Assembly (NCBI GenBank): GCA_946482375.1
Contig: CAMLRH010000012.1
Span: 1-22,312 of the forward strand
Origin: an uncultured Caulobacteraceae bacterium
GTDB lineage: Bacteria; Pseudomonadota; Alphaproteobacteria; Caulobacterales; Caulobacteraceae
Direction: 5' to 3'
Length of the DNA: 22,312 nucleotides
The number at the start of each line of letters is the position of its first letter. The first letter of the stretch is position 1. The notes under the pieces were generated by a model that saw nothing but the letters and a program-made list of their open reading frames with translations, did not search any database and was not told the origin of the DNA. A program made the translations under genes and the position numbers. Below are positions 7,323-14,993 of this stretch, one piece after another.

Positions 7323-7351
7323 GCTGACGCCGCGCTGTTGCTTCCCTATAT
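7323..7351 (+). promoter_or_regulatory. candidate sigma-70 promoter for the Tim44-mltA-smr operon
   Basis: GCTGAC (7323-7328) is followed after 17 bases by CTATAT (7346-7351), close to the alphaproteobacterial housekeeping pattern with a CTATAT-like -10. It would give a leader of roughly 30 bases before the TTG start at 7387. Recognised by eye only. Confidence 0.4.
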
Positions 7352-7386
7352 TGACGCTCAGTCGTTTCTGCTAACGCGGTCAGGTC

Positions 7387-7995
7387 TTGCAGCTCATCGA
7401 ACTCATCATCTTCGCCGTCCTCGCCGCCGTGGTGCTCTATCAGCTCTATTCGGTGCTGGGACGCCGTGTCGGCCGCCAGCCGGAGGACATGAATCCCGCG
7501 ACCGCTTCCGCGCGTCGCGCGGATGAGCCGATCCCCGATCCGGTCGACGACGGCGCGCCGGCCACCGGGCTCGCCGCCATCCGGGCGCGCGACCCGAACT
7601 TCGACGTCTCCTCCTTCCTGCACGGGGCCAAGCAGGCCTACGAGATGGTGGTGACCTCGTTCGCCCGCGGCGATCGCGACACCCTGCGTCGGCTGCTGTC
7701 GCCGAGCGTGATGGACAGCTTCGAGACCGCAATGGCCGCGCGCGAGACCGAGGGCCGCACGGAGATCGTGGAATTCCTGCATCCGCCACGCGCCGACCTG
7801 GAGCGGGTCGAGACCGACGGCGACGTCGGTCGGGCCATCGTCCGCTTCCTTGCCGAGTTCCGCTCGCGCACCACGGGACCGGAAGGCGAAGGCGTCGATG
7901 ACCGCCGCACCGCCGAACTGTGGACCTTCGAGCGTAGCCTGAAGAGCCGCGACCCCAACTGGACGCTGGTCCACGTCGACGCTGCCGAGGCGTGA
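7387..7995 (+). CDS. Tim44-domain membrane-anchored protein
   Basis: This protein of 202 residues has a single N-terminal membrane segment (residues 3-23), a low-complexity linker (about 28-60) and a C-terminal Tim44/TimA-like domain that starts at DPNFDVSSFLHGAKQAYEMVV and ends with LWTFERSLKSRDPNWTLV. Alphaproteobacteria carry such proteins, related in this domain to the mitochondrial import factor Tim44; their bacterial role is not well established. Translation appears to start at TTG 7387-7389. No ATG or GTG gives an intact N-terminal membrane segment, and residues LQLIELIIFA follow at once. The stop overlaps the mltA start region, so the two are probably cotranslated. Confidence 0.85.
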   Translation: MQLIELIIFAVLAAVVLYQLYSVLGRRVGRQPEDMNPATASARRADEPIPDPVDDGAPATGLAAIRARDPNFDVSSFLHGAKQAYEMVVTSFARGDRDTLRRLLSPSVMDSFETAMAARETEGRTEIVEFLHPPRADLERVETDGDVGRAIVRFLAEFRSRTTGPEGEGVDDRRTAELWTFERSLKSRDPNWTLVHVDAAEA

Positions 7996-9098
7996 TGGGT
8001 CTGGTTCGGGGGTTAGTGATTGCGCTGGCGACGCTCGCGCTGTCGGCCTGCGCAACGCAGCAGCCGCGCGTGCCGAACCCCTGGGAGCTGCCGCAGCCGC
8101 CGAAGCCTCGCCCCGGGCCGACGACTCCGCCGGTCATCGAGCAACCGCCGCAGCCGATCCCCCCCGTCACGCTCGAACTGTCCGCCCTGCCCGGCTGGGC
8201 GCAGGAAGACCACGCAGGCGCCTATGCCGCCTATCTCGCCACCTGCCATGTGGCGCGCGATCCGTCCTATGCGGCGGTGTGCGCCAAGGCGCGGGCTTCG
8301 GGACCGCTGAACGCCGAATACGCACGCCGCTTCTTCGAGCTGAACTTCCGCGCCGCGCCCAGCGGACCCGACGGCCTGCTCACCGCCTACTTCGCGCCGG
8401 AGTACGAGGCGCGCTTTTCGCGGCAGGGCGAGTTCTCCGTTCCGGTGAGGCCGCGTCCAGCCGACTTGCCGCCGGACGGCAGCCCCTACCTCGACCGCGC
8501 CGCGATCGAGGCGACGCCGGAGTCCCGGCCGCTCGCCTGGATGCGGCCGGAGGACCTGTTCTTTCTGCAGATCCAGGGCTCGGGAACGCTGCGCCTGCCC
8601 GATCGGCGGCTGAAGGTCATGTTCGACGGCCATAACGGCCAGCCGTTCGTCGGCGTCGCCACGCCCATGCGCGACGCGGGCCTGCTGCCCGACAACAACA
8701 CCTCCGGACAGGCGATCCGGCAGTGGCTGGCCGACCATCGCGGGCCGGAGGCGGACGCCATCATGCAGCTGAACCCGCGCTACGTCTTCTTCCGCACCGC
8801 GCCCGACGACGGGCTTGATCCGGCCGGCGCGGCGGGGATTCCGCTACCGGCGGGACGCGCCATAGCCGTCGATCTTTCCCGTCACGTGCTGGGCGAGCCG
8901 TTCTGGATCGAGGCCAGCGCGCCGGCGCTGGCCGGCGCCTTCCCGAGCTACCGGCGCCTGGCCATGGCGCTCGACACGGGCGGCGCCATCAAGGGCGAGA
9001 CCCGCGCCGACCTCTACATCGGCCGCGGCGATGCGGCGGGGACCGAGGCCGGGCGCGTGAAGCATACGCTGCGCATGTACCGGCTCATCCCGCGATGA
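7995..9098 (+). CDS. mltA: membrane-bound lytic murein transglycosylase A
   Basis: This 367-residue lipoprotein cleaves peptidoglycan between MurNAc and GlcNAc, forming 1,6-anhydro ends. A lipoprotein signal (residues 1-18) ends in the lipobox LSAC with Cys19. A proline-rich spacer (26-57) then leads to the MltA domain, with LLTAYFAPEYEAR and FFLQIQGSG. The C-terminal 3D domain has MALDTGGAIKG, where Asp327 is the probable catalytic acid, and ADLYIGRG. The ATG at 7995 is preferred; a GTG at 7992 adds one residue and would overlap the previous stop as GTGA. The gene ends in an ATGA overlap with the Smr-domain gene. The product should sit in the periplasmic leaflet of the outer membrane. Confidence 0.95.
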   Translation: MGLVRGLVIALATLALSACATQQPRVPNPWELPQPPKPRPGPTTPPVIEQPPQPIPPVTLELSALPGWAQEDHAGAYAAYLATCHVARDPSYAAVCAKARASGPLNAEYARRFFELNFRAAPSGPDGLLTAYFAPEYEARFSRQGEFSVPVRPRPADLPPDGSPYLDRAAIEATPESRPLAWMRPEDLFFLQIQGSGTLRLPDRRLKVMFDGHNGQPFVGVATPMRDAGLLPDNNTSGQAIRQWLADHRGPEADAIMQLNPRYVFFRTAPDDGLDPAGAAGIPLPAGRAIAVDLSRHVLGEPFWIEASAPALAGAFPSYRRLAMALDTGGAIKGETRADLYIGRGDAAGTEAGRVKHTLRMYRLIPR

Positions 9099-9586
9099 AG
9101 CGGCGGCCCGGGCCGGACGAGTTGCGCCTGTGGTCGCGGGTGGCCGCAACCGTGCATCCGCTGGCCGGACGCCCTCTGCCCGACGTCCCCGCCGCACCGT
9201 CGCCGGTCGGACGCCCCGTCACACCCGTCGATCCGGTGAAGCGTCCGGCCCGCTTCACCCCGCCGTCGGAGATCGAGCCCAACCGCAAGCGCCATATCGT
9301 GCGAGACCAGCTGGAAGCGCGCCTCGACCTGCACGGTCTCAGCCAGGAGCGGGCGAGGGCGACGCTTGAGTCTTTCCTGTTCAAGGTCTGGGATGACGGC
9401 TACCGCGCCGCGCTCGTCATCACCGGCAAGGGCACGCTAGGCGACGGCGTCCTGCGGCGGCGCACGCCGGAATGGCTGGCCGACCCGAAGCTTCGCCATG
9501 TGGTGGCCGGCATCTCGGAAGCCCACCGCCATCACGGCGGCGAAGGCGCGCTCTACGTGGCGCTGAAGCGCAAGCCCCGGCCCTAA
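9095..9586 (+). CDS. Smr-domain protein (MutS2 C-terminal-like)
   Basis: This protein of 163 residues has a basic, proline-rich N-terminal third with no recognised fold. A Smr domain follows, with LDLHG (residues 77-81), VITGKG (108-113) and the closing HGGEGALYVALKR (147-159). Smr domains are nucleic-acid-binding or nicking modules first seen in MutS2. Stand-alone alphaproteobacterial versions with this layout are common but of uncertain function. The ATG overlaps the mltA stop (ATGA). Its end abuts the palindromic element that separates it from hisE. Confidence 0.93.
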   Translation: MKRRPGPDELRLWSRVAATVHPLAGRPLPDVPAAPSPVGRPVTPVDPVKRPARFTPPSEIEPNRKRHIVRDQLEARLDLHGLSQERARATLESFLFKVWDDGYRAALVITGKGTLGDGVLRRRTPEWLADPKLRHVVAGISEAHRHHGGEGALYVALKRKPRP

Positions 9587-9702
9587 TTCCTCCCTCCCCT
9601 TTATGGGGAGGGAAGACGCCAAAGGCGTCAGGTGGGGGAGTTCGACACATCCCCACCCGTCTCGCTTCGCGAGCCACCCTCCCCCTAAAGGGGAGGGAGA
9701 GG
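9587..9702. repeat. five-hairpin palindromic element between smr and hisE
   Basis: The gap is filled stop to stop. Stems are 9591-9613 (nine bases, arms TCCCTCCCC and GGGGAGGGA, five-base loop), 9615-9629 (GACGCC with GGCGTC, AAA loop), 9632-9656 (GTGGGG with CCCCAC, 13-base loop), 9661-9673 (CTCGC with GCGAG, TTC loop) and 9677-9697 (CCCTCCCC with GGGGAGGG, five-base loop). The order of outer, small, long-loop central, small and outer stems repeats that of 6657-6753, while the stem sequences differ. It probably terminates both converging transcripts. Confidence 0.75.
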
Positions 9703-10020
9703 TCAGCGGGAAGCCTTTTCCTGAAGCCCCGACGTCCCTTCGCGGGCTTCGAGCTTCGCGGCCACCGCGTCGGTCGACACCCCGCTCGCGGCGAGCAGGA
9801 CCAGCCAGTGGTAGATCAGGTCCGCGCTCTCGGCCGCGATGGCGTCGGGGTCGCGCTGGCCGGCGGCGATGACGGTCTCGATAGCTTCCTCGCCGAGCTT
9901 CTTGGCGGCGCGCGCGGGGTCGGCCAGCAGCTGGGCGGTATAGGACGCCGCCGCGTCCGCGCCCTTGCGGGCTTCGATGGTGGAGGCGAGGCGGTCGAGG
10001 ATTTCGGCGAGGCGGCTCAT
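9703..10020 (-). CDS. hisE: phosphoribosyl-ATP pyrophosphatase
   Basis: This stand-alone HisE of 105 residues (not fused to HisI) hydrolyses phosphoribosyl-ATP to phosphoribosyl-AMP in histidine synthesis. The MazG-like helices show [15 protein letters not shown], whose glutamates bind magnesium, and [17 protein letters not shown]. The ATG shares an ATGA with the hisF stop. It is the last gene of the leftward histidine operon and ends against the palindromic element. No hisI, hisG, hisD or hisC is present in the window. Confidence 0.94.
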   Translation of the reverse strand: MSRLAEILDRLASTIEARKGADAAASYTAQLLADPARAAKKLGEEAIETVIAAGQRDPDAIAAESADLIYHWLVLLAASGVSTDAVAAKLEAREGTSGLQEKASR

Positions 10021-10793
10021 GCCGGGATCTCCTCGGGCAGGCGGACCGGAATGCCCGCGCGGGCCATCTCGGCCTTGGCCTCGCCGATGCGGACCTCGCC
10101 GAAGTGGAAGATGGAGGCAGCCAGCACCGCGTCGGCGCCGCCGGCCTGCACGGCCTCGATCATGTGCTGCACGTTCCCCGCCCCCCCGCTGGCGATCACC
10201 GGCACGGACACGGCCGAGCTCACCGCCTTCAGCAGGGCGACATCATAGCCGATCTTGGCGCCGTCGCGGTCCATGGAGGTCAGCAGGATTTCGCCCGCGC
10301 CCCGCGCCACCGACTGCGCGGCGTACTCGACGACATCGAGCCCGGAGTCCTTGCGGCCGCCGTAGATGAAGACCGACCAGCCGCCGCCCTCGCGCGCCTT
10401 GGCGTCGATGGCGACCACCGTGGCCTGCGAACCGAAGGCGTCGGCCATGCCGCTGACCAGCTCAGGCGTCTCGACTGCCGAGGTGTTGACCGAAACCTTG
10501 TCGGCGCCGGCCAGCAAAAGGCGCCTAGCGTCTTCGACGGAACGCACACCTCCGCCGACCGACACCGGCATGAAGCAGACGTCGGCTGTCCGCGCGACCA
10601 CATCGAGGATCGCGCCCCGGCCCTCATGGCTGGCGGTGATGTCGAGGAACATCAGCTCGTCGGCGCCGGCCGCGTCGTAAGCGCGGGCCTGCTCGACCGG
10701 ATCGCCGGCGTCGCGCAGTTCGACGAACTGGACGCCCTTCACCACGCGCCCGTCCTTGACGTCCAGGCAGGGGATGACGCGGACCTTCAGCAT
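10017..10793 (-). CDS. hisF: imidazole glycerol phosphate synthase, cyclase subunit
   Basis: This (beta/alpha)8 barrel of 258 residues pairs with HisH to make imidazole glycerol phosphate and AICAR. The catalytic aspartates are both present: Asp11 in [11 protein letters not shown] and Asp130 in VVAIDAK. The phosphate-binding turns SVGGGVRS and IASGGAGN are also there. The start codon lies inside the end of hisA in a seven-base overlap (ATGCTGA), and the stop overlaps hisE. HisH is encoded two genes upstream, so both subunits come from one transcript. Confidence 0.97.
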   Translation of the reverse strand: MLKVRVIPCLDVKDGRVVKGVQFVELRDAGDPVEQARAYDAAGADELMFLDITASHEGRGAILDVVARTADVCFMPVSVGGGVRSVEDARRLLLAGADKVSVNTSAVETPELVSGMADAFGSQATVVAIDAKAREGGGWSVFIYGGRKDSGLDVVEYAAQSVARGAGEILLTSMDRDGAKIGYDVALLKAVSSAVSVPVIASGGAGNVQHMIEAVQAGGADAVLAASIFHFGEVRIGEAKAEMARAGIPVRLPEEIPA

Positions 10794-11509
10794 GCGATGG
10801 CCAGCGCCTCGGCCGGGCGGATGGCGCCTTCGTAGAGCGAGCGGCCGAGAATGGCGCCGGCGATGGGCACGCCCTTGCGCGCTTTAAGCAGTTCGATGTC
10901 CTTAACCGAGGCGACCCCGCCCGAGGCGATCACCGGGATGTGGACGGCGTCGGCGACTTCGCCGACCTGGGCGACGTTGACGCCGGTCATGGCGCCGTCG
11001 CGGCTGATGTCGGTGACGATCAGCGCGGCGACGCCCGCGTCCTCGAACCGGCGGGCGAGCGTGATGGCGTCGAGGTCGGAGGTCCCGACCCAGCCCTTCA
11101 CGGCGACCTTGCCGTCCTTCACGTCGACGGCGACGGCCACCTGCTCGGGCCACTCGCGGGCGCAGCGCTTGACCAGCTCCGGGTTCTCGACGGCGACGGT
11201 GCCGAGGATGACGCGGGAAACCCCCGCCTCGATCCAGGCTTCGACCTGTTCATAGGTGCGCACGCCGCCGCCCAGTTGAACGGGGATGGAGACGGCGTGC
11301 AGAATATCCTGCACCGCCTGTTCGTTCACCGCCCGGCCCTCGATGGCGCCGTTGAGATCGACGACGTGCAGATACTCGAAGCCGTCGCGGGCGAAGCGCG
11401 CGGCCTGGTCGGCGGGCGAATTGTTGAACACCGTCGCCTTGTCCATGTCGCCGCGCAGCAGGCGCACGCACTGGCCGTCCTTCAGGTCGATGGCGGGATA
11501 GAGGATCAC
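10787..11509 (-). CDS. hisA: ProFAR isomerase (phosphoribosylformimino-AICAR ribotide isomerase)
   Basis: This barrel enzyme of 240 residues performs the Amadori rearrangement before the HisF/HisH step. The N-terminal [11 protein letters not shown] contains catalytic Asp8, and [22 protein letters not shown] and IASGGVAS follow. I chose the GTG at 11507-11509. It overlaps the hisH stop as GTGA, gives the N-terminus usual for the family, and follows GGAG at 11518-11521 with eight bases between. The in-frame GTG at 11516-11518 would leave no room for that ribosome site. The three extra residues would make little difference. Confidence 0.95.
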   Translation of the reverse strand: MILYPAIDLKDGQCVRLLRGDMDKATVFNNSPADQAARFARDGFEYLHVVDLNGAIEGRAVNEQAVQDILHAVSIPVQLGGGVRTYEQVEAWIEAGVSRVILGTVAVENPELVKRCAREWPEQVAVAVDVKDGKVAVKGWVGTSDLDAITLARRFEDAGVAALIVTDISRDGAMTGVNVAQVGEVADAVHIPVIASGGVASVKDIELLKARKGVPIAGAILGRSLYEGAIRPAEALAIAC

Positions 11510-12138
11510 GGCCGCCACTCCAGGAAGTTGGCGAGCAGCTTCAGGCCGGAAGCCTGCGACTTCTCCGGGTGGAACTGGACGCCGGCGATGTTGTCGCGCG
11601 CCACTGCGGCGACGAACAGGCCGCCGTGGTCGGCGCGGGCGACGACATCGTCGGGGTTGGCGGGTTTCAGCGTGAAAGAGTGGGTGAAGTACATGTGCGC
11701 GCCCTGCGGTTCGCCTTCCAGCAGCGGGTGGGCGCGGACGACCTCGAGCGCGTTCCAGCCCATGTGCGGCACCTTCAGCGCCGGGTTCGCGGGCTCCATA
11801 CGCACGACGTCGCCCTCGATCCAGCCCAGCCCGGGCGTTTCGCCGAATTCCAGGCCGCGCGTGGCGAGGAGCTGCATGCCGACGCAGACGCCGAGGAAGG
11901 GCGCGCCGCCCCTCACGGCCTGCGTCATCGCTTCAACCAGACCGTCGCGGTCCCCCAGCGCATTCATGCAGGCCGCGAAGGCGCCCACGCCCGGCAGCAC
12001 GATGCGGTCGGCGCGCGCGACCACCTCGGGATCGCTGGTGACGACGATCTCCGCCCGCTCGCGGCCGACCCGCCGCAGCGCCTTTTCGGCCGAGCGCAGG
12101 TTGCCCGACCCGTAGTCGATCAGGGCGACGCTCTGCAT
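11506..12138 (-). CDS. hisH: imidazole glycerol phosphate synthase, glutamine amidotransferase subunit
   Basis: This class I glutamine amidotransferase of 210 residues supplies ammonia to HisF. The nucleophile elbow is [10 protein letters not shown] with Cys85, and the triad is completed by His190 and Glu192 in GVQFHPEKS. The N-terminal [10 protein letters not shown] and VLPGVGAF are typical. I chose the ATG at 12136-12138, preceded by AAGGA at 12146-12150 with seven bases between. An upstream extension to 12210 lies in hisB and has no family resemblance. The ribosome site overlaps the hisB stop codon. Confidence 0.97.
   Translation of the reverse strand: MQSVALIDYGSGNLRSAEKALRRVGRERAEIVVTSDPEVVARADRIVLPGVGAFAACMNALGDRDGLVEAMTQAVRGGAPFLGVCVGMQLLATRGLEFGETPGLGWIEGDVVRMEPANPALKVPHMGWNALEVVRAHPLLEGEPQGAHMYFTHSFTLKPANPDDVVARADHGGLFVAAVARDNIAGVQFHPEKSQASGLKLLANFLEWRP
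11518..11521 (-). promoter_or_regulatory. ribosome binding site deciding the hisA GTG start
   Basis: GGAG on the minus strand lies eight bases before the GTG at 11507-11509 and abuts the rival GTG at 11516-11518. Spacing therefore favours the downstream start. It is inside the hisH reading frame. Confidence 0.55.
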
Positions 12139-12148
12139 GGATGAATCC

Positions 12149-12739
12149 TTAGAGCACGCCCTTGGTGGAGGGGGCGTGGCCGTGGGTCTTGGGGTCGAGC
12201 TCGACGGCATGGCGCAGCGCCCGGGCCAGCGCCTTGAAGCCGCTCTCTGCGATGTGGTGGCTGTTGTCGCCGTAGAGGGTTTCCAGGTGCACGCAGGCGC
12301 CGCCGTTCATGGCGAAGGCGTGGTGGAATTCCTTGAACAGTTCGGTGTCCATCTCACCGACCTTCGGACGCGAGAAGGCGACCTTCCAGATCAGGTAGGG
12401 CCGGTTCGACAGGTCGATGGCGCAGCGGGTCAGCGTCTCGTCCATCGGGATGTAGGCGTGGCCGAAACGCCGGATTCCCTTGAAGCCGTCCAGCGCCTTC
12501 ATGACCGCCTGGCCGATGACGATGCCGGTGTCCTCGACGGTGTGGTGCATGTCGATGTGCAGGTCGCCCTTGGTCTCGACCTCCAGGTCGAAACCGCCGT
12601 GACGCGCGAAGCTGTCCAGCATGTGGTCGAAGAAGCCGACGCCGGTCGAAATCTTCGACGCGCCGGTCCCGTCAAGGTCGATGGCGACGCGGATCTGCGT
12701 CTCCTTCGTCTTGCGAACCACCTCAGCCGTTCGGCTCAT
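12149..12739 (-). CDS. hisB: imidazoleglycerol-phosphate dehydratase
   Basis: This monofunctional dehydratase of 196 residues lacks the phosphatase domain of the enterobacterial fusion. Metal-binding histidine clusters are [10 protein letters not shown] (His65, His66, Glu69), the [10 protein letters not shown] segment and DNSHHIAES. The start ATG shares bases with the kinase stop (TGATG), so the upstream kinase and hisB are likely coupled. Its reading frame continues upstream open for 700 bases inside the kinase gene, but the coding there belongs to the other frame. A ten-base gap separates it from hisH. Confidence 0.97.
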   Translation of the reverse strand: MSRTAEVVRKTKETQIRVAIDLDGTGASKISTGVGFFDHMLDSFARHGGFDLEVETKGDLHIDMHHTVEDTGIVIGQAVMKALDGFKGIRRFGHAYIPMDETLTRCAIDLSNRPYLIWKVAFSRPKVGEMDTELFKEFHHAFAMNGGACVHLETLYGDNSHHIAESGFKALARALRHAVELDPKTHGHAPSTKGVL

Positions 12740-13728
12740 CAGACCAGTCCTTGCGCCGCCGCAAGCTCCTTCAGCGAGACCTGCGGCCGTGGGCCATAGT
12801 GCGAGATCACCTCGGCCGCGGCGAGAGAGCCCAGCCGTCCGCAGTCTTCCAGCGGCCGCCCCCGCGCGAGGCCGAAGAGAAATCCCGCCGCGTATTGGTC
12901 GCCAGCGCCCGTCGTGTCCACGACTTTTTCCACAGGCGCGGCCGGCACGGTGCGCGTCTTGGCGTCGGCGACGATGACCGAGCCGTGCTCGGAACGGGTG
13001 ATGGCGGCGATCTTGGCGTGGCTGCGCACGGCGGTGACAGCGGCCCCGAACTCGCACTGGAAGAGGGCGGTGATCTCCGCCTCGTTGGCGAAGAGGATGT
13101 CGACCTGGTTCTCGATGAAGCCAAGCAGCGCGCCGCGATGGCGCTCGACCACGAAGGGGTCGGAAAGGGTCAGCGCGATCTTGCGGCCCGAGGCCCGCGC
13201 CAGACCGGCGGCCTTGGCGAAGGCGTCGCGCGCCGGCGGCGGGTCGAACAGGTAGCCTTCGAGGTAGACGATCTTGGCGCCCTCGATGAACTCCTTGTCG
13301 ACGTCGAAGTCGGTGAACTGGGTCGAGGCGCCGAGATAGGTGCTCATCGTCCGCTCGCCGTCGGGCGTGACGTTGATCAGGCAGCGACCGGTCGAGGGCC
13401 CCGCCGACAGCGGCTGGGTGCGGTACTTGGCGCCGATGGCCCACATGTCCTGCACGAAGGCGGCGCCCAGCTTGTCCGCCGCGACCTTACCGAGGAAAGC
13501 CGAATTGCCGCCAAAGCTGGCGATGCCGGCGATGGTGTTGGCCGCCGAGCCGCCGGAGGTTTCCACCGGCTTTTTCATCTTCCCATAGAGCTCGGTCGCC
13601 CGGCCCTGGTCGATGAGCTGCATCGAGCCCTTGTTCAGGCCCTCGGCTTCGAGGAAGGCGTCGTCGGACGGGGCGATCACGTCGACGATGGCGTTGCCGA
13701 TCGCGGCGACGTCGTAGAGGTCGGTCAT
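12739..13728 (-). CDS. PfkB-family carbohydrate/nucleoside kinase (adenosine kinase-like)
   Basis: This protein of 329 residues has a ribokinase-like fold. The N-terminal [14 protein letters not shown] (residues 6-19) and the substrate-side [17 protein letters not shown] (58-74) are typical. The anion-hole motif [14 protein letters not shown] (271-284) has the catalytic base Asp277. Close alphaproteobacterial relatives are often labelled adenosine kinase, but substrate cannot be fixed from sequence. AGGAG at 13732-13736 is a good ribosome site. It follows nth by 24 bases and overlaps hisB at TGATG, so it is cotranscribed with histidine genes. That pathway consumes ATP and yields AICAR, which makes a purine-linked role conceivable but unproven. 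Confidence 0.88.
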   Translation of the reverse strand: MTDLYDVAAIGNAIVDVIAPSDDAFLEAEGLNKGSMQLIDQGRATELYGKMKKPVETSGGSAANTIAGIASFGGNSAFLGKVAADKLGAAFVQDMWAIGAKYRTQPLSAGPSTGRCLINVTPDGERTMSTYLGASTQFTDFDVDKEFIEGAKIVYLEGYLFDPPPARDAFAKAAGLARASGRKIALTLSDPFVVERHRGALLGFIENQVDILFANEAEITALFQCEFGAAVTAVRSHAKIAAITRSEHGSVIVADAKTRTVPAAPVEKVVDTTGAGDQYAAGFLFGLARGRPLEDCGRLGSLAAAEVISHYGPRPQVSLKELAAAQGLV

Positions 13729-13752
13729 GCGGCTCCTATAGGGGCGGCCAGG

Positions 13753-14424
13753 CTAGATGAACAGGTCGCGCGAGGGGCAAAGATCGCGCACGACGCAGAC
13801 CTCGCACTTCGGCCGACGCGCGACGCAGGTGTAGCGGCCGTGCAGGATCAGCCAGTGGTGGGCGCGGGTGAGATACGGCTCGGGGGTGATCGCCATCAGG
13901 TCGTGCTCGACATCGTCGGGCGTCTTGCCGGCCGACAGCTTCAGCCGGTGCGAGACGCGGAAGACGTGGGTATCGACGGCGATGGCGGGCTCGATGCGGA
14001 GTTCGTTGAGCACCACGGACGCTGTCTTGCGCCCAACGCCCGGCAGCTTCTGCAGCGCTTCCCTCTGCAGCGGCACCTTGCCGCCGTGCTCTTCGAGGAT
14101 GATGCGCGACAGCGCGACGACGTTCTTCGCCTTCATCCGGTAGAGGCCAATGGAGGCGATGAAGGGCATCAGCCCCTCGACCCCGAGGTCGAGCATCTTC
14201 TGAGGCGTGTCGGCGACGGCGAACAGCTTCTCGGTCGCCTTGTTCACCGATTTGTCGGTCGCCTGCGCCGACAACACCACCGCCACCACCAGCGTGAAGG
14301 GGTCCTGGAACTGCAGTTCGGTGCGGGGGTCTTCGATGGTCTGTGAGAAGCGCCGGAACAGCTCCTCGACGCGCCCCTTCTCCTTCGGCGACAGGCGTTT
14401 CTTCGGGCGCTTGGGCGTCTTCAT
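13753..14424 (-). CDS. nth: endonuclease III
   Basis: This base-excision repair enzyme of 223 residues removes oxidised pyrimidines and nicks abasic sites. The helix-hairpin-helix LPGVGRKTASVVLNE (residues 127-141) contains catalytic Lys133, and VDTHVFRV contains Asp151. Cysteines 200, 207, 210 and 216 give the C-x6-C-x2-C-x5-C pattern of the [4Fe-4S] cluster loop. A lysine/arginine-rich N-terminal tail (residues 2-10) precedes the fold. It is probably the first gene of the leftward unit that continues into the kinase and his genes. It is divergent from the DUF2244 gene with only 52 bases between. Confidence 0.96.
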   Translation of the reverse strand: MKTPKRPKKRLSPKEKGRVEELFRRFSQTIEDPRTELQFQDPFTLVVAVVLSAQATDKSVNKATEKLFAVADTPQKMLDLGVEGLMPFIASIGLYRMKAKNVVALSRIILEEHGGKVPLQREALQKLPGVGRKTASVVLNELRIEPAIAVDTHVFRVSHRLKLSAGKTPDDVEHDLMAITPEPYLTRAHHWLILHGRYTCVARRPKCEVCVVRDLCPSRDLFI

Positions 14425-14476
14425 CGGCGGGGGAAGATGGCCTGACCCGTGGCGCGCGCCAAGCTAATGTGGCGCC

Positions 14477-14938
14477 ATGTCCGGCCACCTCTACATGGAC
14501 GCGACCATCACCCTGAACCGCTCGTTGTCACCGCAGGGGTTCAAGGTGCTGTTCGGCTTCGTGGTGGTGGCGAACGTCGCTTTCGCCATCTTCCTGCTCG
14601 TGCTGGGCGCCTGGCCCGCGCCCATTTTCCTGGGCATCGACGTGCTCCTGGTCTGGCTGGCCTTCCGCGCCAGCTTCCGGGCGGCGGAGCGCGCCGAGCG
14701 GGTGCAGGTTTCGGCCGAAGAGGTGACGGTGAGCCACGACACGCGCATGGTGTGGCGCTCGCCGACCGCCTTCACCCGCGTCGATGTGGAGGAGCAGGGC
14801 GAGAACGACCGGCGCGTGCGGCTGCGGTTGTCCAGCCGGGCCATCACCATCGCCCGCGCGCTCAGCCCGCATGAGAAGCGCCAGTTCGCGGTCGCCCTGC
14901 AGGATGCGATACGAAATGCGCGGGCCGAAAGGTTCTGA
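14477..14938 (+). CDS. DUF2244-family membrane protein
   Basis: This protein of 153 residues has two adjacent membrane segments (about residues 22-41 and 47-64) and a cytoplasmic, charged C-terminal half. The N-terminal TLNRSLSPQGF and the AFRASFRAAERAE segment match DUF2244 proteins, which occur in alphaproteobacteria without an assigned function. It is divergent from nth. No strong ribosome site precedes the ATG at 14477. A 55-base gap without a clear terminator precedes the next gene. Confidence 0.8.
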   Translation: MSGHLYMDATITLNRSLSPQGFKVLFGFVVVANVAFAIFLLVLGAWPAPIFLGIDVLLVWLAFRASFRAAERAERVQVSAEEVTVSHDTRMVWRSPTAFTRVDVEEQGENDRRVRLRLSSRAITIARALSPHEKRQFAVALQDAIRNARAERF

Positions 14939-14993
14939 AATCGGGCGCAAGAAGCGGGTCGATAGAGTGCGGGGCGAGGCATAGTTTCACGCC

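Noticed and set aside
12740..13444. Upstream in-frame extension of hisB
   Set aside because: The frame stays open only because of GC bias inside the kinase gene. HisB similarity begins at the ATG at 12739, which gives the normal family length.
12751..14346. Long plus-strand open frame of 531 codons opposite the kinase and nth genes
   Set aside because: It is rich in G, R, H and D in the low-complexity way typical of antisense frames in GC-rich DNA. The opposite strand carries two recognisable enzymes with all catalytic motifs.
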